From NCBI GenBank assembly GCA_030145305.1, contig JAQYVX010000008.1, positions 124,001 to 188,000 on the forward strand: DNA of 64,000 nucleotides, written 5' to 3'. Below are positions 8,396-17,378 of this stretch, piece by piece (positions within the stretch are counted from its first letter, which is position 1; every line of letters starts with the position of its first letter). The DNA is from Halarcobacter sp. (GTDB taxonomy: Bacteria; Campylobacterota; Campylobacteria; Campylobacterales; Arcobacteraceae). Position numbers and translations under genes: made by a program. Below the pieces are notes generated by a model. That model did not search any database. It had not been told where the DNA came from and saw nothing but the letters and a program-made list of their open reading frames with translations.

Positions 8396-9050
8396 TTTCC
8401 CAAAACAAGATGATATTATAAATGCTGTATTAAGAGGAATTAAAACAGCAAAAACAAATTTTACATTTTGGACAGCAGATGAATTATATTTATCTTATGC
8501 TCCTCCAAAGTTTTTAACAATTCATGTTTCTCAAGAAATTGCAAAATTGCAAAATGCACCTGAAATTTTTATAGACGCAACTATTGCTGATATATTAAGA
8601 TGTTCTTTACCTAAAAGAGATGCTTTTAGAGAGTTTATGAAGAATAAATATTTAACTCAAGATGTGATGTCTTTAGCTTTAGATGAAAGATTTGAACATA
8701 AAACAGATAATGATTCTATTACAAGAGTTGTAATGAGTATAAAAAATGGTGTTAGAAATGTCCAAGAAGAGTACAAAAATGAAGTTGAGAAAATATGTAA
8801 AATGATTGATCGTGATAAAAAAGAAGATTCTACTTTAGATTATGGAATTTTTGCCTTTTATCTTGATATTTCAAATAGTGCAAGAAAAAAATCACAAAAG
8901 AGATTAAATGAAATACTTGAATCTTTTGATGAAATTATATTAAATCATAAAAGTTTAAAATCTAGTTTTAGAGGAGGAGATATTAATACTATAGAAAACA
9001 TCGGTGAATGGTGTGTGGGTTGCTATATTATTGAACCTACTTTTAATTAG
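8388..9050 (+). CDS. Unknown protein coupled to RHH-like gene
   Basis: 220 residues from ATG 8388, which overlaps the preceding gene by 8 nt; I prefer this start because the longer in-frame ORF (from 8352) would lie inside the upstream gene without a ribosome site. I do not recognise the family. The N-terminal half has a hydrophobic, aromatic-rich stretch (FTFWTADELYLSYAPPKFL); the C-terminal half is rich in charged helices and ends in Cys-containing GEWCVGCYIIEPTFN. No signal peptide or clear membrane helix. With the RHH-like partner it has the layout of a two-gene toxin-antitoxin-like or regulator/effector module, though both are unusual in order and size. Confidence 0.7.
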   Translation: MYSFPKQDDIINAVLRGIKTAKTNFTFWTADELYLSYAPPKFLTIHVSQEIAKLQNAPEIFIDATIADILRCSLPKRDAFREFMKNKYLTQDVMSLALDERFEHKTDNDSITRVVMSIKNGVRNVQEEYKNEVEKICKMIDRDKKEDSTLDYGIFAFYLDISNSARKKSQKRLNEILESFDEIILNHKSLKSSFRGGDINTIENIGEWCVGCYIIEPTFN

Positions 9051-9081
9051 ATTTAGTTTATAAAATAAATAAGGAGATTAA

Positions 9082-10203
9082 ATGAAAATAACAAAAATTG
9101 TAAGTGCTTTAGCACTAAGTGCCGCGGTATCTACTTCATTAATTGCAGCTGATACAGTGAAAATTGGTGTTCAAGCACCTATTACAGGAAAATATGCAAA
9201 TGAGGGACAAAGTATTGATAACTTTGTTAAGCTAATTGTTGATGAAAAGAATGCGGAAGGTGGTCTTTTAGGTAAACAAATTGAAGTTGTTACTTGTGAT
9301 GATGAAGCAAAAGCTCAAAAAGCAGCAGTATGTGCTAAAAAATTAGTAAATGAAGGTGTTTTTGCAGTAATTGGTTCATATACTTCAGGAGCAACACAAG
9401 CTGCTCAAACTACTTACTACAGAAATAAAGTATTACAAACTTCTGATGGTACATCTGATGATTTAATCAAGAAAAAATATTGGACATTCTTTAGAAATTC
9501 ATTTCCGAACTCATCTCAAAGTGATTTTACAGCAGAGTACATGGTAAATGTTAAAAAATATAAAAATATTGTAGTTTTATCTGATTATTCTTCGTATTCT
9601 GAAGGATTAGGAGATGCAACTGAAGCTTCAGTTAAAGCACTTGGCGGAAATGTTGTATTTAGAGGTAAACTTAAATCAGGAACTCAAAACTTTACAGCTA
9701 CTCTTACAAAAATAAAAGCAATGAACCCAGATGTAATTTATTACTCAGGTTATTATACTGATGGTGGACTTTTAAGAGCTCAACAAAAACAATTACGAAT
9801 TGATGCTGACTTTGTTGGTGGTGATTCAAATGACAACCCTGACTTTTATAAATTAGCAGGAAAATCTGCAGAAGGTACAGTTTTAATTAACTTTCCTACT
9901 CCAGAAATTTTACCATACCCAGAAGCTAAAAAATATTTAGCAGCATACAAAGCAAGATTTAAAATGGATCCTCCATCAATCTGGCCTGTTACTAATGCTG
10001 ATGGATTAAGAGCAGTTATTGAAGGTGTTGAAAAAACAAAATCTTTTGATACTAAAAAAATTGCTGAGTATGTTAGAACAATGAAAGATTTCCCAGGAAT
10101 TACTGGACCTTTTAACATTAGAGAAGATGGTGAAAGAGTAGGTGCTAAGTTTGTTGTTTATAAAATGGCAAATGATGGTACAAAAAAAGTAGTTAGCGAA
10201 TAA
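9082..10203 (+). CDS. LIV/HAAT-type amino-acid ABC transporter substrate-binding protein
   Basis: 373 residues with a Sec signal peptide (basic MKITK, hydrophobic core, cleavage near SLIAA|D). The mature protein is a type I periplasmic-binding fold of the LivJ/LivK (Peripla_BP_6) family: KIGVQAPITGKYANEGQS, an AVIGSYTSGAT ligand-pocket loop, and two lobes around DVIYYSGYYTDG. AAGGAG precedes the ATG. It heads a five-gene importer operon (SBP, two permeases, two ATPases) directly followed by proline-catabolic putA. The ligand could be proline or another amino acid rather than Leu/Ile/Val; the sequence alone cannot tell. Confidence 0.88.
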   Translation: MKITKIVSALALSAAVSTSLIAADTVKIGVQAPITGKYANEGQSIDNFVKLIVDEKNAEGGLLGKQIEVVTCDDEAKAQKAAVCAKKLVNEGVFAVIGSYTSGATQAAQTTYYRNKVLQTSDGTSDDLIKKKYWTFFRNSFPNSSQSDFTAEYMVNVKKYKNIVVLSDYSSYSEGLGDATEASVKALGGNVVFRGKLKSGTQNFTATLTKIKAMNPDVIYYSGYYTDGGLLRAQQKQLRIDADFVGGDSNDNPDFYKLAGKSAEGTVLINFPTPEILPYPEAKKYLAAYKARFKMDPPSIWPVTNADGLRAVIEGVEKTKSFDTKKIAEYVRTMKDFPGITGPFNIREDGERVGAKFVVYKMANDGTKKVVSE

Positions 10204-10219
10204 TAAAAGGCAATAAAGA

Positions 10220-11122
10220 ATGGATACTTTTCTTCAACAGTTAATAAATGGTTTAACAGTAGGAAGTTTATATGCATTAGTGGCTTTAGGTTATACGATG
10301 GTTTACGGTGTGATGAAGTTAATAAACTTCGCACACGGTGACCTTGTTGCCTTTTCTGCTTATGTAGGACTTACTATTTTTACTCAATTTTATGGTTCAA
10401 ATGCCTTGTCTTTAGTGAATATTGTAATAGTATTTTCTCTAACAGCAATTATTGTGGCTTTTATAGGTGTTCTTCTTGAGCGTCTGGCTTATAGGCCTTT
10501 AAGAACGGCACCAAGACTTAGTGCTGTAGTTTCAGCACTTGGAGCTTCATTAGTAATTCAAAATGGAATTATGTTAATTTGGGGTCCAAATATGGAAATT
10601 TTTCCAGCTAACGTATTCCCAAGTACATCTTGGAATTTTGGTGGAGTGATTATTTCTTTTACGCAATTGGTAATTTTAGCATTATCAGCTGTTTTAATGG
10701 TTTCTCTTTATATTTTTATTAATAAAACAAAAATGGGTACAGCAATAAGAGCAACTGCAATAGATCAAGATGCAGCAAAACTTATGGGTATTAATGTAAA
10801 TAGAATTATTATGATTATCTTTATTGTAGGTTCTATGCTTGGAGCAATTGGTGGATTATTCATTGGTATGTACTATAGAGGTCTTACTTTTGATATGGGT
10901 TGGCTTTATGGTTTAAATGCTTTTATTGCAGCAATTATTGGTGGAATTGGTTCTATTCCAGGAGCAATGCTTGGTGGACTTTTACTTGGATTATTTAATG
11001 CAATGATTTCAGGTTATATATCAACAGAATGGGCTGAAACATTTACATTTATATTATTGATTATAATTTTAATTGTAAAACCTACAGGTCTTCTTGGTGA
11101 AAAAACGGCGGAGAAAGTATAA
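10220..11122 (+). CDS. livH: HAAT-family ABC permease, LivH type
   Basis: 300 residues with about eight membrane helices and the LivH landmark near the N-terminus (INGLTVGSLYALVALGYTMVYG followed by KLINFAHGDL). The conserved coupling segment is TAIDQDAAKLMGINVNRI. It forms the channel with the next gene product, which starts inside its stop (TAATG). It lies 16 nt after the binding-protein gene. Confidence 0.9.
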   Translation: MDTFLQQLINGLTVGSLYALVALGYTMVYGVMKLINFAHGDLVAFSAYVGLTIFTQFYGSNALSLVNIVIVFSLTAIIVAFIGVLLERLAYRPLRTAPRLSAVVSALGASLVIQNGIMLIWGPNMEIFPANVFPSTSWNFGGVIISFTQLVILALSAVLMVSLYIFINKTKMGTAIRATAIDQDAAKLMGINVNRIIMIIFIVGSMLGAIGGLFIGMYYRGLTFDMGWLYGLNAFIAAIIGGIGSIPGAMLGGLLLGLFNAMISGYISTEWAETFTFILLIIILIVKPTGLLGEKTAEKV

Positions 11123-12087
11123 TGAATAAAACTACAATAATCGCTACATTATTTATAGTAGTAATGGCAGTTTTTCCATTTATTGTTGATTCTGCTTGGT
11201 TAAGTATTGGTATTACATTTTTAGTATTTGCAGTTGTTGCTTTTTCACAAGATATTATTTTAGGTCGTGCTGGTATTTTTAATATGGGGCACGCAATATT
11301 CTTTGGAATGGGAGCTTATACAACAGCAATTTTAAATGTACATTTTGGATTAGAAATTATTGCAACAATTCCCTTTGCAATTATTATTCCAGTGATATTT
11401 TCAATATTACTTGCAGGTCCAATAATTCACCTAAGAGGTGATTATTTATTAGTGGCAACAATTGGATTTAATATTATTTTTGAACAAGTTTTATCAAATG
11501 ATGTATTTGGTTTAACAGGTGGCCCAAATGGTATTTTTGGTATTGATGTATTTAGAGTATTTGGTTATGAATTATTTTCTGATACTTCAATTTATTATTT
11601 AGCATATGGTTTATTAGTTGTTACATTATTGATTATTAGAAATTTAGATACGTCAGCTTATGGTAGAGCTTTATATTATATTCATAAAGATGAAATAGCT
11701 GCTAAATCTATGGGAATAAATGTTTCATATTACAAACTATTTGCCTTTGCTTTAGGAGCTGCTATTGCAGGTGCTGCTGGTTCAGTTTTTGCTATTCAGT
11801 ATTCAGCTGTAAGTCCAGAGTCATTTAACTTTATGCAATCAGTTATGTTCTTTGCTATTGTTCTTGTTGGTGGGTCAGCTTCATTACCTGGAATTATTAT
11901 AGGAACATTTGTAATGTTTGTATTACCAGAGTTATTTACCGAATTTAAAGAATCAAGATACTTAATCTTTGGTGCTGCTATGGTATTAACTATGATTTTA
12001 AGACCAAATGGTGTTTGGCCAGTAAAATTTGGAAATATCCCACGATTCTTGAAAAAGAAAGCGGCTAAAGAAAGAGAGGCGAAATAA
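11122..12087 (+). CDS. livM: HAAT-family ABC permease, LivM type
   Basis: 321 residues, about nine membrane helices, with LivM landmarks DIILGRAGIFNMGHAIFFGMGAY and the coupling loop IHKDEIAAKSMGINVSYYK. A basic C-terminal tail (PRFLKKKAAKEREAK) follows the last helix. Start and stop both share bases with their neighbours as TAATG, indicating strict co-translation with livH and livG. Confidence 0.9.
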   Translation: MNKTTIIATLFIVVMAVFPFIVDSAWLSIGITFLVFAVVAFSQDIILGRAGIFNMGHAIFFGMGAYTTAILNVHFGLEIIATIPFAIIIPVIFSILLAGPIIHLRGDYLLVATIGFNIIFEQVLSNDVFGLTGGPNGIFGIDVFRVFGYELFSDTSIYYLAYGLLVVTLLIIRNLDTSAYGRALYYIHKDEIAAKSMGINVSYYKLFAFALGAAIAGAAGSVFAIQYSAVSPESFNFMQSVMFFAIVLVGGSASLPGIIIGTFVMFVLPELFTEFKESRYLIFGAAMVLTMILRPNGVWPVKFGNIPRFLKKKAAKEREAK

Positions 12088-12872
12088 TGGAATATGTATT
12101 AGAAATTGAAAATGTTTCAAAGTTTTTCCATGGTTTGGTTGCAATTGATGATTTAACTATTAAAGTTAAACCTGGTCAAATTTATGGAATCATTGGTCCA
12201 AATGGAGCAGGGAAAACGACATTATTTAACTGTGTGACAGGTATTTATACTCCTGAGGAAGGAACTATTAAATACAAAGGTGAAAATATTACGGGAATGG
12301 AACCTCATAAAATTGCTCAAAGAGGAGTTTTAAGAACATTTCAAAATATTAGACTTTTTAAAGAGATGAGTGTTGCTGAAAATATTATTGCAGGAACGCA
12401 CACCAAATCGAATCAAAAATGGTACCACTCGATTGTCCATACTCCTGCATATAGAGCAGATGAGAAAAAGCATTGGAAAAAAGTAGAAGAGTTAATGGAT
12501 TTTTTTAGTTTAACAAAATATGCGGCAACTCCAGCAGGAGATTTATCATATGGAAACCAACGAAAAATTGAGATGGCAAGAGCGCTTGCAGCGGATCCTG
12601 AAATTTTAATTTTAGATGAACCAGCTGCTGGGCTTAATGAAAATGAAACAATTGAGTTAACAAATATCATTTTAAAGATTAAAGAAATGGGTCTTGGAAT
12701 TATGATGATTGAACATGATATGGATATGGTTATGAAATTAACTGATTATATCACTGTTATCAATTTTGGTAAAGAAATTTCACAAGGACTTCCTTCTTTT
12801 GTACAAAGTGATCCAAAAGTTATTGAAGCTTATATTGGAACAGATGACGATGATGAAGAAGAGGATAAATAA
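12087..12872 (+). CDS. livG: HAAT-family ABC ATPase, LivG type
   Basis: 261 residues. Walker A GPNGAGKTT, Q-loop in TFQNIRLFKEMSV, signature LSYGNQRK (the usual LivG variant of LSGGQ), Walker B ILILDEPAAGLN and switch His in IEHDMD. The C-terminus is strongly acidic (IGTDDDDEEEDK). It works with LivF on the two permeases. It overlaps livM and livF by one base each. Confidence 0.92.
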   Translation: MEYVLEIENVSKFFHGLVAIDDLTIKVKPGQIYGIIGPNGAGKTTLFNCVTGIYTPEEGTIKYKGENITGMEPHKIAQRGVLRTFQNIRLFKEMSVAENIIAGTHTKSNQKWYHSIVHTPAYRADEKKHWKKVEELMDFFSLTKYAATPAGDLSYGNQRKIEMARALAADPEILILDEPAAGLNENETIELTNIILKIKEMGLGIMMIEHDMDMVMKLTDYITVINFGKEISQGLPSFVQSDPKVIEAYIGTDDDDEEEDK

Positions 12873-13594
12873 TGATTAATAATGAAATATTATTGGATAT
12901 AAAAGACCTTCATGTATCATATGGAGCAATTGAGGCTATTAAAGGTATCTCTTTACATGTTAAAAGAGGTGAAGTTGTAACAATATTAGGTGCAAATGGT
13001 TCAGGTAAAACAACTACTTTACAGACTATTTCTGGACTTTTAAAAGCAAAAGAAGGAAGTATTATTTTTGATAAAAATGATATTACAAAATGCGAAGCAC
13101 ATGATATTGTAAGTTTAGGTATGTCTCATTCTCCTGAAGGAAGACGAGTTTTTGGAATTTTAACAGTAGAAGAAAACCTTATGATGGGAGCTTATACTCT
13201 AAAAGATCATGACAAAGAGACTTTAGCTTGGATTTATGACATTTTACCAAGATTGGAAGAGAGAAAAAAACAATTAGCTGGTACATTATCAGGTGGTGAG
13301 CAACAAATGCTTGCAATTGGAAGAGCTATTATGTCAAAACCAAAGCTTCTAATTTTGGATGAGCCAAGTTTAGGTTTAGCACCAATTTTAATAAAAGCTA
13401 TATTTAAAGCGGTAAAAACAATTGCACAAAGTGGAGTTACAGTTTTATTAGTAGAACAAAATGCCAAAGCAGCACTTAAACTTGCTGACCGTGCATATGT
13501 GCTAGAAGTTGGAAAAATAACACATGAGGGAACAGCAGAAGAATTGTTAAATTCAGAAACAATTCAAGAAGCTTATTTAGGTAAAAAACACTAA
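12872..13594 (+). CDS. livF: HAAT-family ABC ATPase, LivF type
   Basis: 240 residues with Walker A GANGSGKTT, signature LSGGEQQM, Walker B LLILDEPSLGLAP and a VEQNAK motif where the switch His region lies, as is normal for LivF (Gln in place of the His-Asp pair). Last gene of the importer operon; putA starts 135 nt downstream on the same strand. Confidence 0.92.
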   Translation: MINNEILLDIKDLHVSYGAIEAIKGISLHVKRGEVVTILGANGSGKTTTLQTISGLLKAKEGSIIFDKNDITKCEAHDIVSLGMSHSPEGRRVFGILTVEENLMMGAYTLKDHDKETLAWIYDILPRLEERKKQLAGTLSGGEQQMLAIGRAIMSKPKLLILDEPSLGLAPILIKAIFKAVKTIAQSGVTVLLVEQNAKAALKLADRAYVLEVGKITHEGTAEELLNSETIQEAYLGKKH

Positions 13595-13729
13595 CTAAAG
13601 TGTAAAACAAAGTTGAAAAAGTAGCATGAGAGGTCTTTTTATAATTATTCCTTTCATGTTCAGACATGCAACGCCTGTTTGTTAATCTACTTTATATTTA
13701 TTTAAAACAATTTAATTGAAGGACGAGAT
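13595..13729 (+). promoter_or_regulatory. putA leader with long-range inverted repeat
   Basis: The gap between livF and putA holds AAAGTAG (13618-13624) matched by CTACTTT (13687-13693). Inside it are GCATG (13624-13628) with CATGC (13665-13669), and a competing CATGT-TCAG-ACATG hairpin (13655-13668 region). No T-tailed terminator is obvious, so livF-putA readthrough is possible. The nested and competing pairings could form a regulatory leader, but none is strong. Confidence 0.3.
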
Positions 13730-16700
13730 ATGAGAAATGAAGAAGAATTAGTAGATTCATCAATAAAGTTAGCAGAAAAATGGCAAAATAGAGCAACCCA
13801 GCTTGTGAGTGATTGGGATAAAGAATTTTATATTAAAATGAATAAAATGTTAGACCATCCAAAAGATAAAGCCTTGTTAATTGAATTAATGGATCAATGT
13901 TTTAGATGTGATTCAAATGCAAGAATTGCTGACCAAATTATTTTTCTTTTAGAAAAACATGGAATGGCTCATTTTTTCACTACAAAAGATAAGACACTTT
14001 TATGGTTATTCCAAAATTTTGGAAAGTTTTTACCAAATTTATCAGTACCTATTTTTGTAGATCAAATAAGAGAAGATACAAAAACAGTAGTTATTAAAGG
14101 AGAAGAAGAGCCTTTTAATAAACACTTAATTATGAGAAAAGAAGAAGGTACTAGAGTAAATATTAATTTAATTGGTGAAGTTGTTCTTGGGGAAGAAGAA
14201 GCAAGTGAACGAATGGAAAAATATTTAAAAGCCTTATCTAATCCAAACATTGATTATATTTCTATTAAAATATCAACTATATATTCTCAAATAAGTGCAT
14301 TAGACTTTGAACATACGGTAGAAGTTTTAGTTGAAAAATTAAGTAAAATTTATGCCCAAGCTGTAAAATATCCTTACATTAAACCAGATGGCACAAAAAC
14401 AAATAAGTTTATAAATCTTGATATGGAAGAGTATAGAGATTTAGCTATTACAGTTGAAGTATTTAAAAGAACATTATCAAAGCCTGAATTTAGAGATTTT
14501 TATGCTGGAATTGTACTTCAAGCTTATATTCCTGATTCATTTATTTGGCAAAAAGATTTATGTGATTGGGCAAAAACAAGAGTTGAAAATGGTGGCAGTC
14601 CAATTAAATTTAGACTTGTAAAAGGTGCTAACATGGAAATGGAAGAAACCGAAGCTAGTCAAAAACATTGGGAAATGGTAACTTATACAGATAAAAGTGA
14701 TACTGATTCAAACTATAAAAGAATGACAAGATACGCATTACAACCTGAAAATGCACCATTTATGCACATAGGAACAGCCTCTCATAATTTATTTGAATTA
14801 GCATATGCTACAACTTTAGCACAAACTAATAAAACTAGTGAATTCCATACTTTAGAAATGCTTGAAGGAATGAGTGAATCTGCTAGACTTGCAATTAATG
14901 AAATTTCAAAATCTGTTATTTTATATGCTCCAACTGCTGCTAAAGAACAGTTTACAAATGCAATTGCATATCTTGTAAGACGTTTAGATGAAAACACAGG
15001 ACCTGATAATTTTATTAGATACTCTTTTGGTTTAAGTGTTGGTTCATCTGATTGGAAAATGCAAAAAGAATTATTTGTAAAATCTTTTGAAAATGAAAAA
15101 ACTTCATATGTGGGTGCAAAAAGAAAACAAAATAGACTTGAAGAAAAGTGGGATGATTTCTTAAAATCTGCTTATGATACAGGAAATTATCATGCTGAAG
15201 CTGATACAGATTTTATTTTACCAAAAAATCAAGAATGGGCTAGAAACATTATAAAAAAATGGAAGTTTACAAAACATACAGAACATAAAATCACTCCAAT
15301 TGTTGTAGGTGGAGTTGATATTGTAGAAGAAAGAAAAGTAGTAGAAGCACTTGATAAATCACAATTAAAAGATAATGTTCTTGCAGGAAAATTTGCAAAT
15401 GCAAATGCAGAAGATTTACTAAAAGCTGTTGAAGTAGCACGAGAAGATGTTGATGGTTGGAGAAGTAAAACTCATAAACAAAGACATGAAATATTAAAAC
15501 AAGTTGCAATTAAAGTAAGAGAGAGAAGAGATGATTTAATAGGAGTAGCAGCTGCTGAAGTTGGAAAAGTATTTACAGAAACTGATGTTGAAGTATCTGA
15601 AGCAGTTGACTTTTTAGAGTTTTATCCATACTCAGCAAATTACTTTGAAAAATATGAAAATTTAGAATTTACAGGAAAAGGAGTTGGGGTTGTTGTTCCT
15701 CCTTGGAATTTCCCTGTTGCTATTCCATTAGGTGGAATTGCAGCTGCTCTTGCTGCTGGAAATACAGTAATTATAAAGCCAGCTTCTGTTGCAGCTTTAA
15801 CTTCATATGAAATGTGTAAATGTTTTTGGGATGCTGGGATTTCTAAAAATGTATTACAATTCACTCCTTGTCCAGGAGCTCTTGCTGGTGAACATTTGAT
15901 TTCTAATAAAGATGTAGATTTTGTAATTTTAACAGGTGGAGAAGATACAGCTTCTTCAATGCTTAAAACTAGACCAGATTTATTTTTGACTGCGGAAACA
16001 GGTGGAAAAGATGCAACTATAGTTACAAATATGGCAGACCGTGAACAAGCTGTTAAAAATGTATGTCAAAGTGCTTTTGCAAACTCAGGACAAAAATGTT
16101 CTGCTACTTCACTTCTTGTATTAGAAGAGGAAGTTTATAACGATGAAGCCTTTAAAAAAGCCTTGGTTGATACAGCACGTTCTATGAGTGTTGGTTCTGT
16201 TTGGGATTTTAAAAATAGAATAGGAACTTTAGCAAATCCAGTTTCAGGAAATCTAAAAAGAGCAATTGAAAATTTAGAGAAAAAAGAGACTTGGTTATTA
16301 AAACCTGAATATGCATTTAAAAATGAATATATGCTAAAACCAGCAATTAAATGGGGAGTAGAAGAGGGTAATTTTATTCATATGAATGAATTATTTGGAC
16401 CTGTATTAGCTGTTATCAAAGCAGATGACTTAAAACATGCAGTAAAAATTGTAAATGATACAGGATATGGATTAACCTCTGGAATTGAGTCTTTGGATGA
16501 AAGAGAAGTGTCTTATTGGAGAGAAAACTTAAAAGCTGGAAATCTATATATAAATAGAGGAACAACTGGTGCGATTGTTCTTAGACAACCTTTTGGTGGT
16601 ATGGGAAAATCTGCAATTGGTGCAGGTAGAAAAGTAGGAATCTTTAATTATATAACTCAATTTGTTGATTTTAAAGAGCTTTCAAATCCAAGATTATCAA

Positions 16701-17308
16701 AAACATATAGTAATACTTTGACAAGATTTATTGAAGAGTGTAAATTATCTAGTAAAGATGAAGAAAAAGAAGAATTTGAAAAATTAGAAGTAGCCTTACA
16801 ATCTTATATTGAAAATTATGAAAATGAATTTTCACAAGAAAAAGATTATTGTAATGTTAGAGGGGAAGATAATCACTTTAGATATAAACCTTTAAAGAAT
16901 GTATTAATTAGAGTTTCTCCAAATGATTCTTTATTTGAATCTGTTTCTAGAATTTTAGCTGCAAAAGTTGCAGGAGTTGCATTTAAAGTTTCTATTTTAT
17001 CTAATGATAAGATTCAAACATTTTTAGAAAAACATAAAACTGTTTTATTCTCAAAAAAGGATTCTTTAGTTTTAGAAGAAGATTCTGAGTTTATAAAATC
17101 AATTGTAAATTTTGATAGAGTAATTTATTCAAATATTGCAAAAGTACCAAAAATAACATTTGAAAAAGCAGCAAAAAGTTTAACTTTTGTTATTAGACAA
17201 CCCGCTTTAATGGAAGGGCGTTTAGAACTTCTAAACTACTTTATTGAACAATCAATCTCACACTCTTTTCATAGATATGGAAATATCGGTGCAAGAGAAA
17301 TTAAATAA
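13730..17308 (+). CDS. putA: Bifunctional proline dehydrogenase / L-glutamate gamma-semialdehyde dehydrogenase
   Basis: 1192 residues. It oxidises proline to pyrroline-5-carboxylate with FAD (reducing quinone) and then to glutamate with NAD. Residues about 1-490 contain the proline dehydrogenase barrel, with the flavin/substrate motif RLVKGANME near residue 295. The aldehyde dehydrogenase domain follows: GKGVGVVVPPWNFPVAIPLGG, Glu756 in TAETGGKDA and catalytic Cys790 in NSGQKCSA. A C-terminal region of about 170 residues follows, as in other campylobacterial PutA. No N-terminal ribbon-helix-helix repressor domain, so it is not autoregulatory like E. coli PutA. AAGGACGAG precedes the ATG. The amino-acid importer upstream may feed it. 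Confidence 0.95.
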   Translation: MRNEEELVDSSIKLAEKWQNRATQLVSDWDKEFYIKMNKMLDHPKDKALLIELMDQCFRCDSNARIADQIIFLLEKHGMAHFFTTKDKTLLWLFQNFGKFLPNLSVPIFVDQIREDTKTVVIKGEEEPFNKHLIMRKEEGTRVNINLIGEVVLGEEEASERMEKYLKALSNPNIDYISIKISTIYSQISALDFEHTVEVLVEKLSKIYAQAVKYPYIKPDGTKTNKFINLDMEEYRDLAITVEVFKRTLSKPEFRDFYAGIVLQAYIPDSFIWQKDLCDWAKTRVENGGSPIKFRLVKGANMEMEETEASQKHWEMVTYTDKSDTDSNYKRMTRYALQPENAPFMHIGTASHNLFELAYATTLAQTNKTSEFHTLEMLEGMSESARLAINEISKSVILYAPTAAKEQFTNAIAYLVRRLDENTGPDNFIRYSFGLSVGSSDWKMQKELFVKSFENEKTSYVGAKRKQNRLEEKWDDFLKSAYDTGNYHAEADTDFILPKNQEWARNIIKKWKFTKHTEHKITPIVVGGVDIVEERKVVEALDKSQLKDNVLAGKFANANAEDLLKAVEVAREDVDGWRSKTHKQRHEILKQVAIKVRERRDDLIGVAAAEVGKVFTETDVEVSEAVDFLEFYPYSANYFEKYENLEFTGKGVGVVVPPWNFPVAIPLGGIAAALAAGNTVIIKPASVAALTSYEMCKCFWDAGISKNVLQFTPCPGALAGEHLISNKDVDFVILTGGEDTASSMLKTRPDLFLTAETGGKDATIVTNMADREQAVKNVCQSAFANSGQKCSATSLLVLEEEVYNDEAFKKALVDTARSMSVGSVWDFKNRIGTLANPVSGNLKRAIENLEKKETWLLKPEYAFKNEYMLKPAIKWGVEEGNFIHMNELFGPVLAVIKADDLKHAVKIVNDTGYGLTSGIESLDEREVSYWRENLKAGNLYINRGTTGAIVLRQPFGGMGKSAIGAGRKVGIFNYITQFVDFKELSNPRLSKTYSNTLTRFIEECKLSSKDEEKEEFEKLEVALQSYIENYENEFSQEKDYCNVRGEDNHFRYKPLKNVLIRVSPNDSLFESVSRILAAKVAGVAFKVSILSNDKIQTFLEKHKTVLFSKKDSLVLEEDSEFIKSIVNFDRVIYSNIAKVPKITFEKAAKSLTFVIRQPALMEGRLELLNYFIEQSISHSFHRYGNIGAREIK

Positions 17309-17332
17309 GAAGGCACAGGCCTTCTTATTTTT
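17304..17332 (+). terminator. putA terminator
   Basis: Perfect 11-bp stem (17304-17314 with 17319-17329), ACAG loop and T-tail; the left arm includes the putA stop codon. Confidence 0.9.
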
Positions 17333-17378
17333 AAACATTTATAATAATTTTAATAATTAAATCACTTAGGAAAATAAA

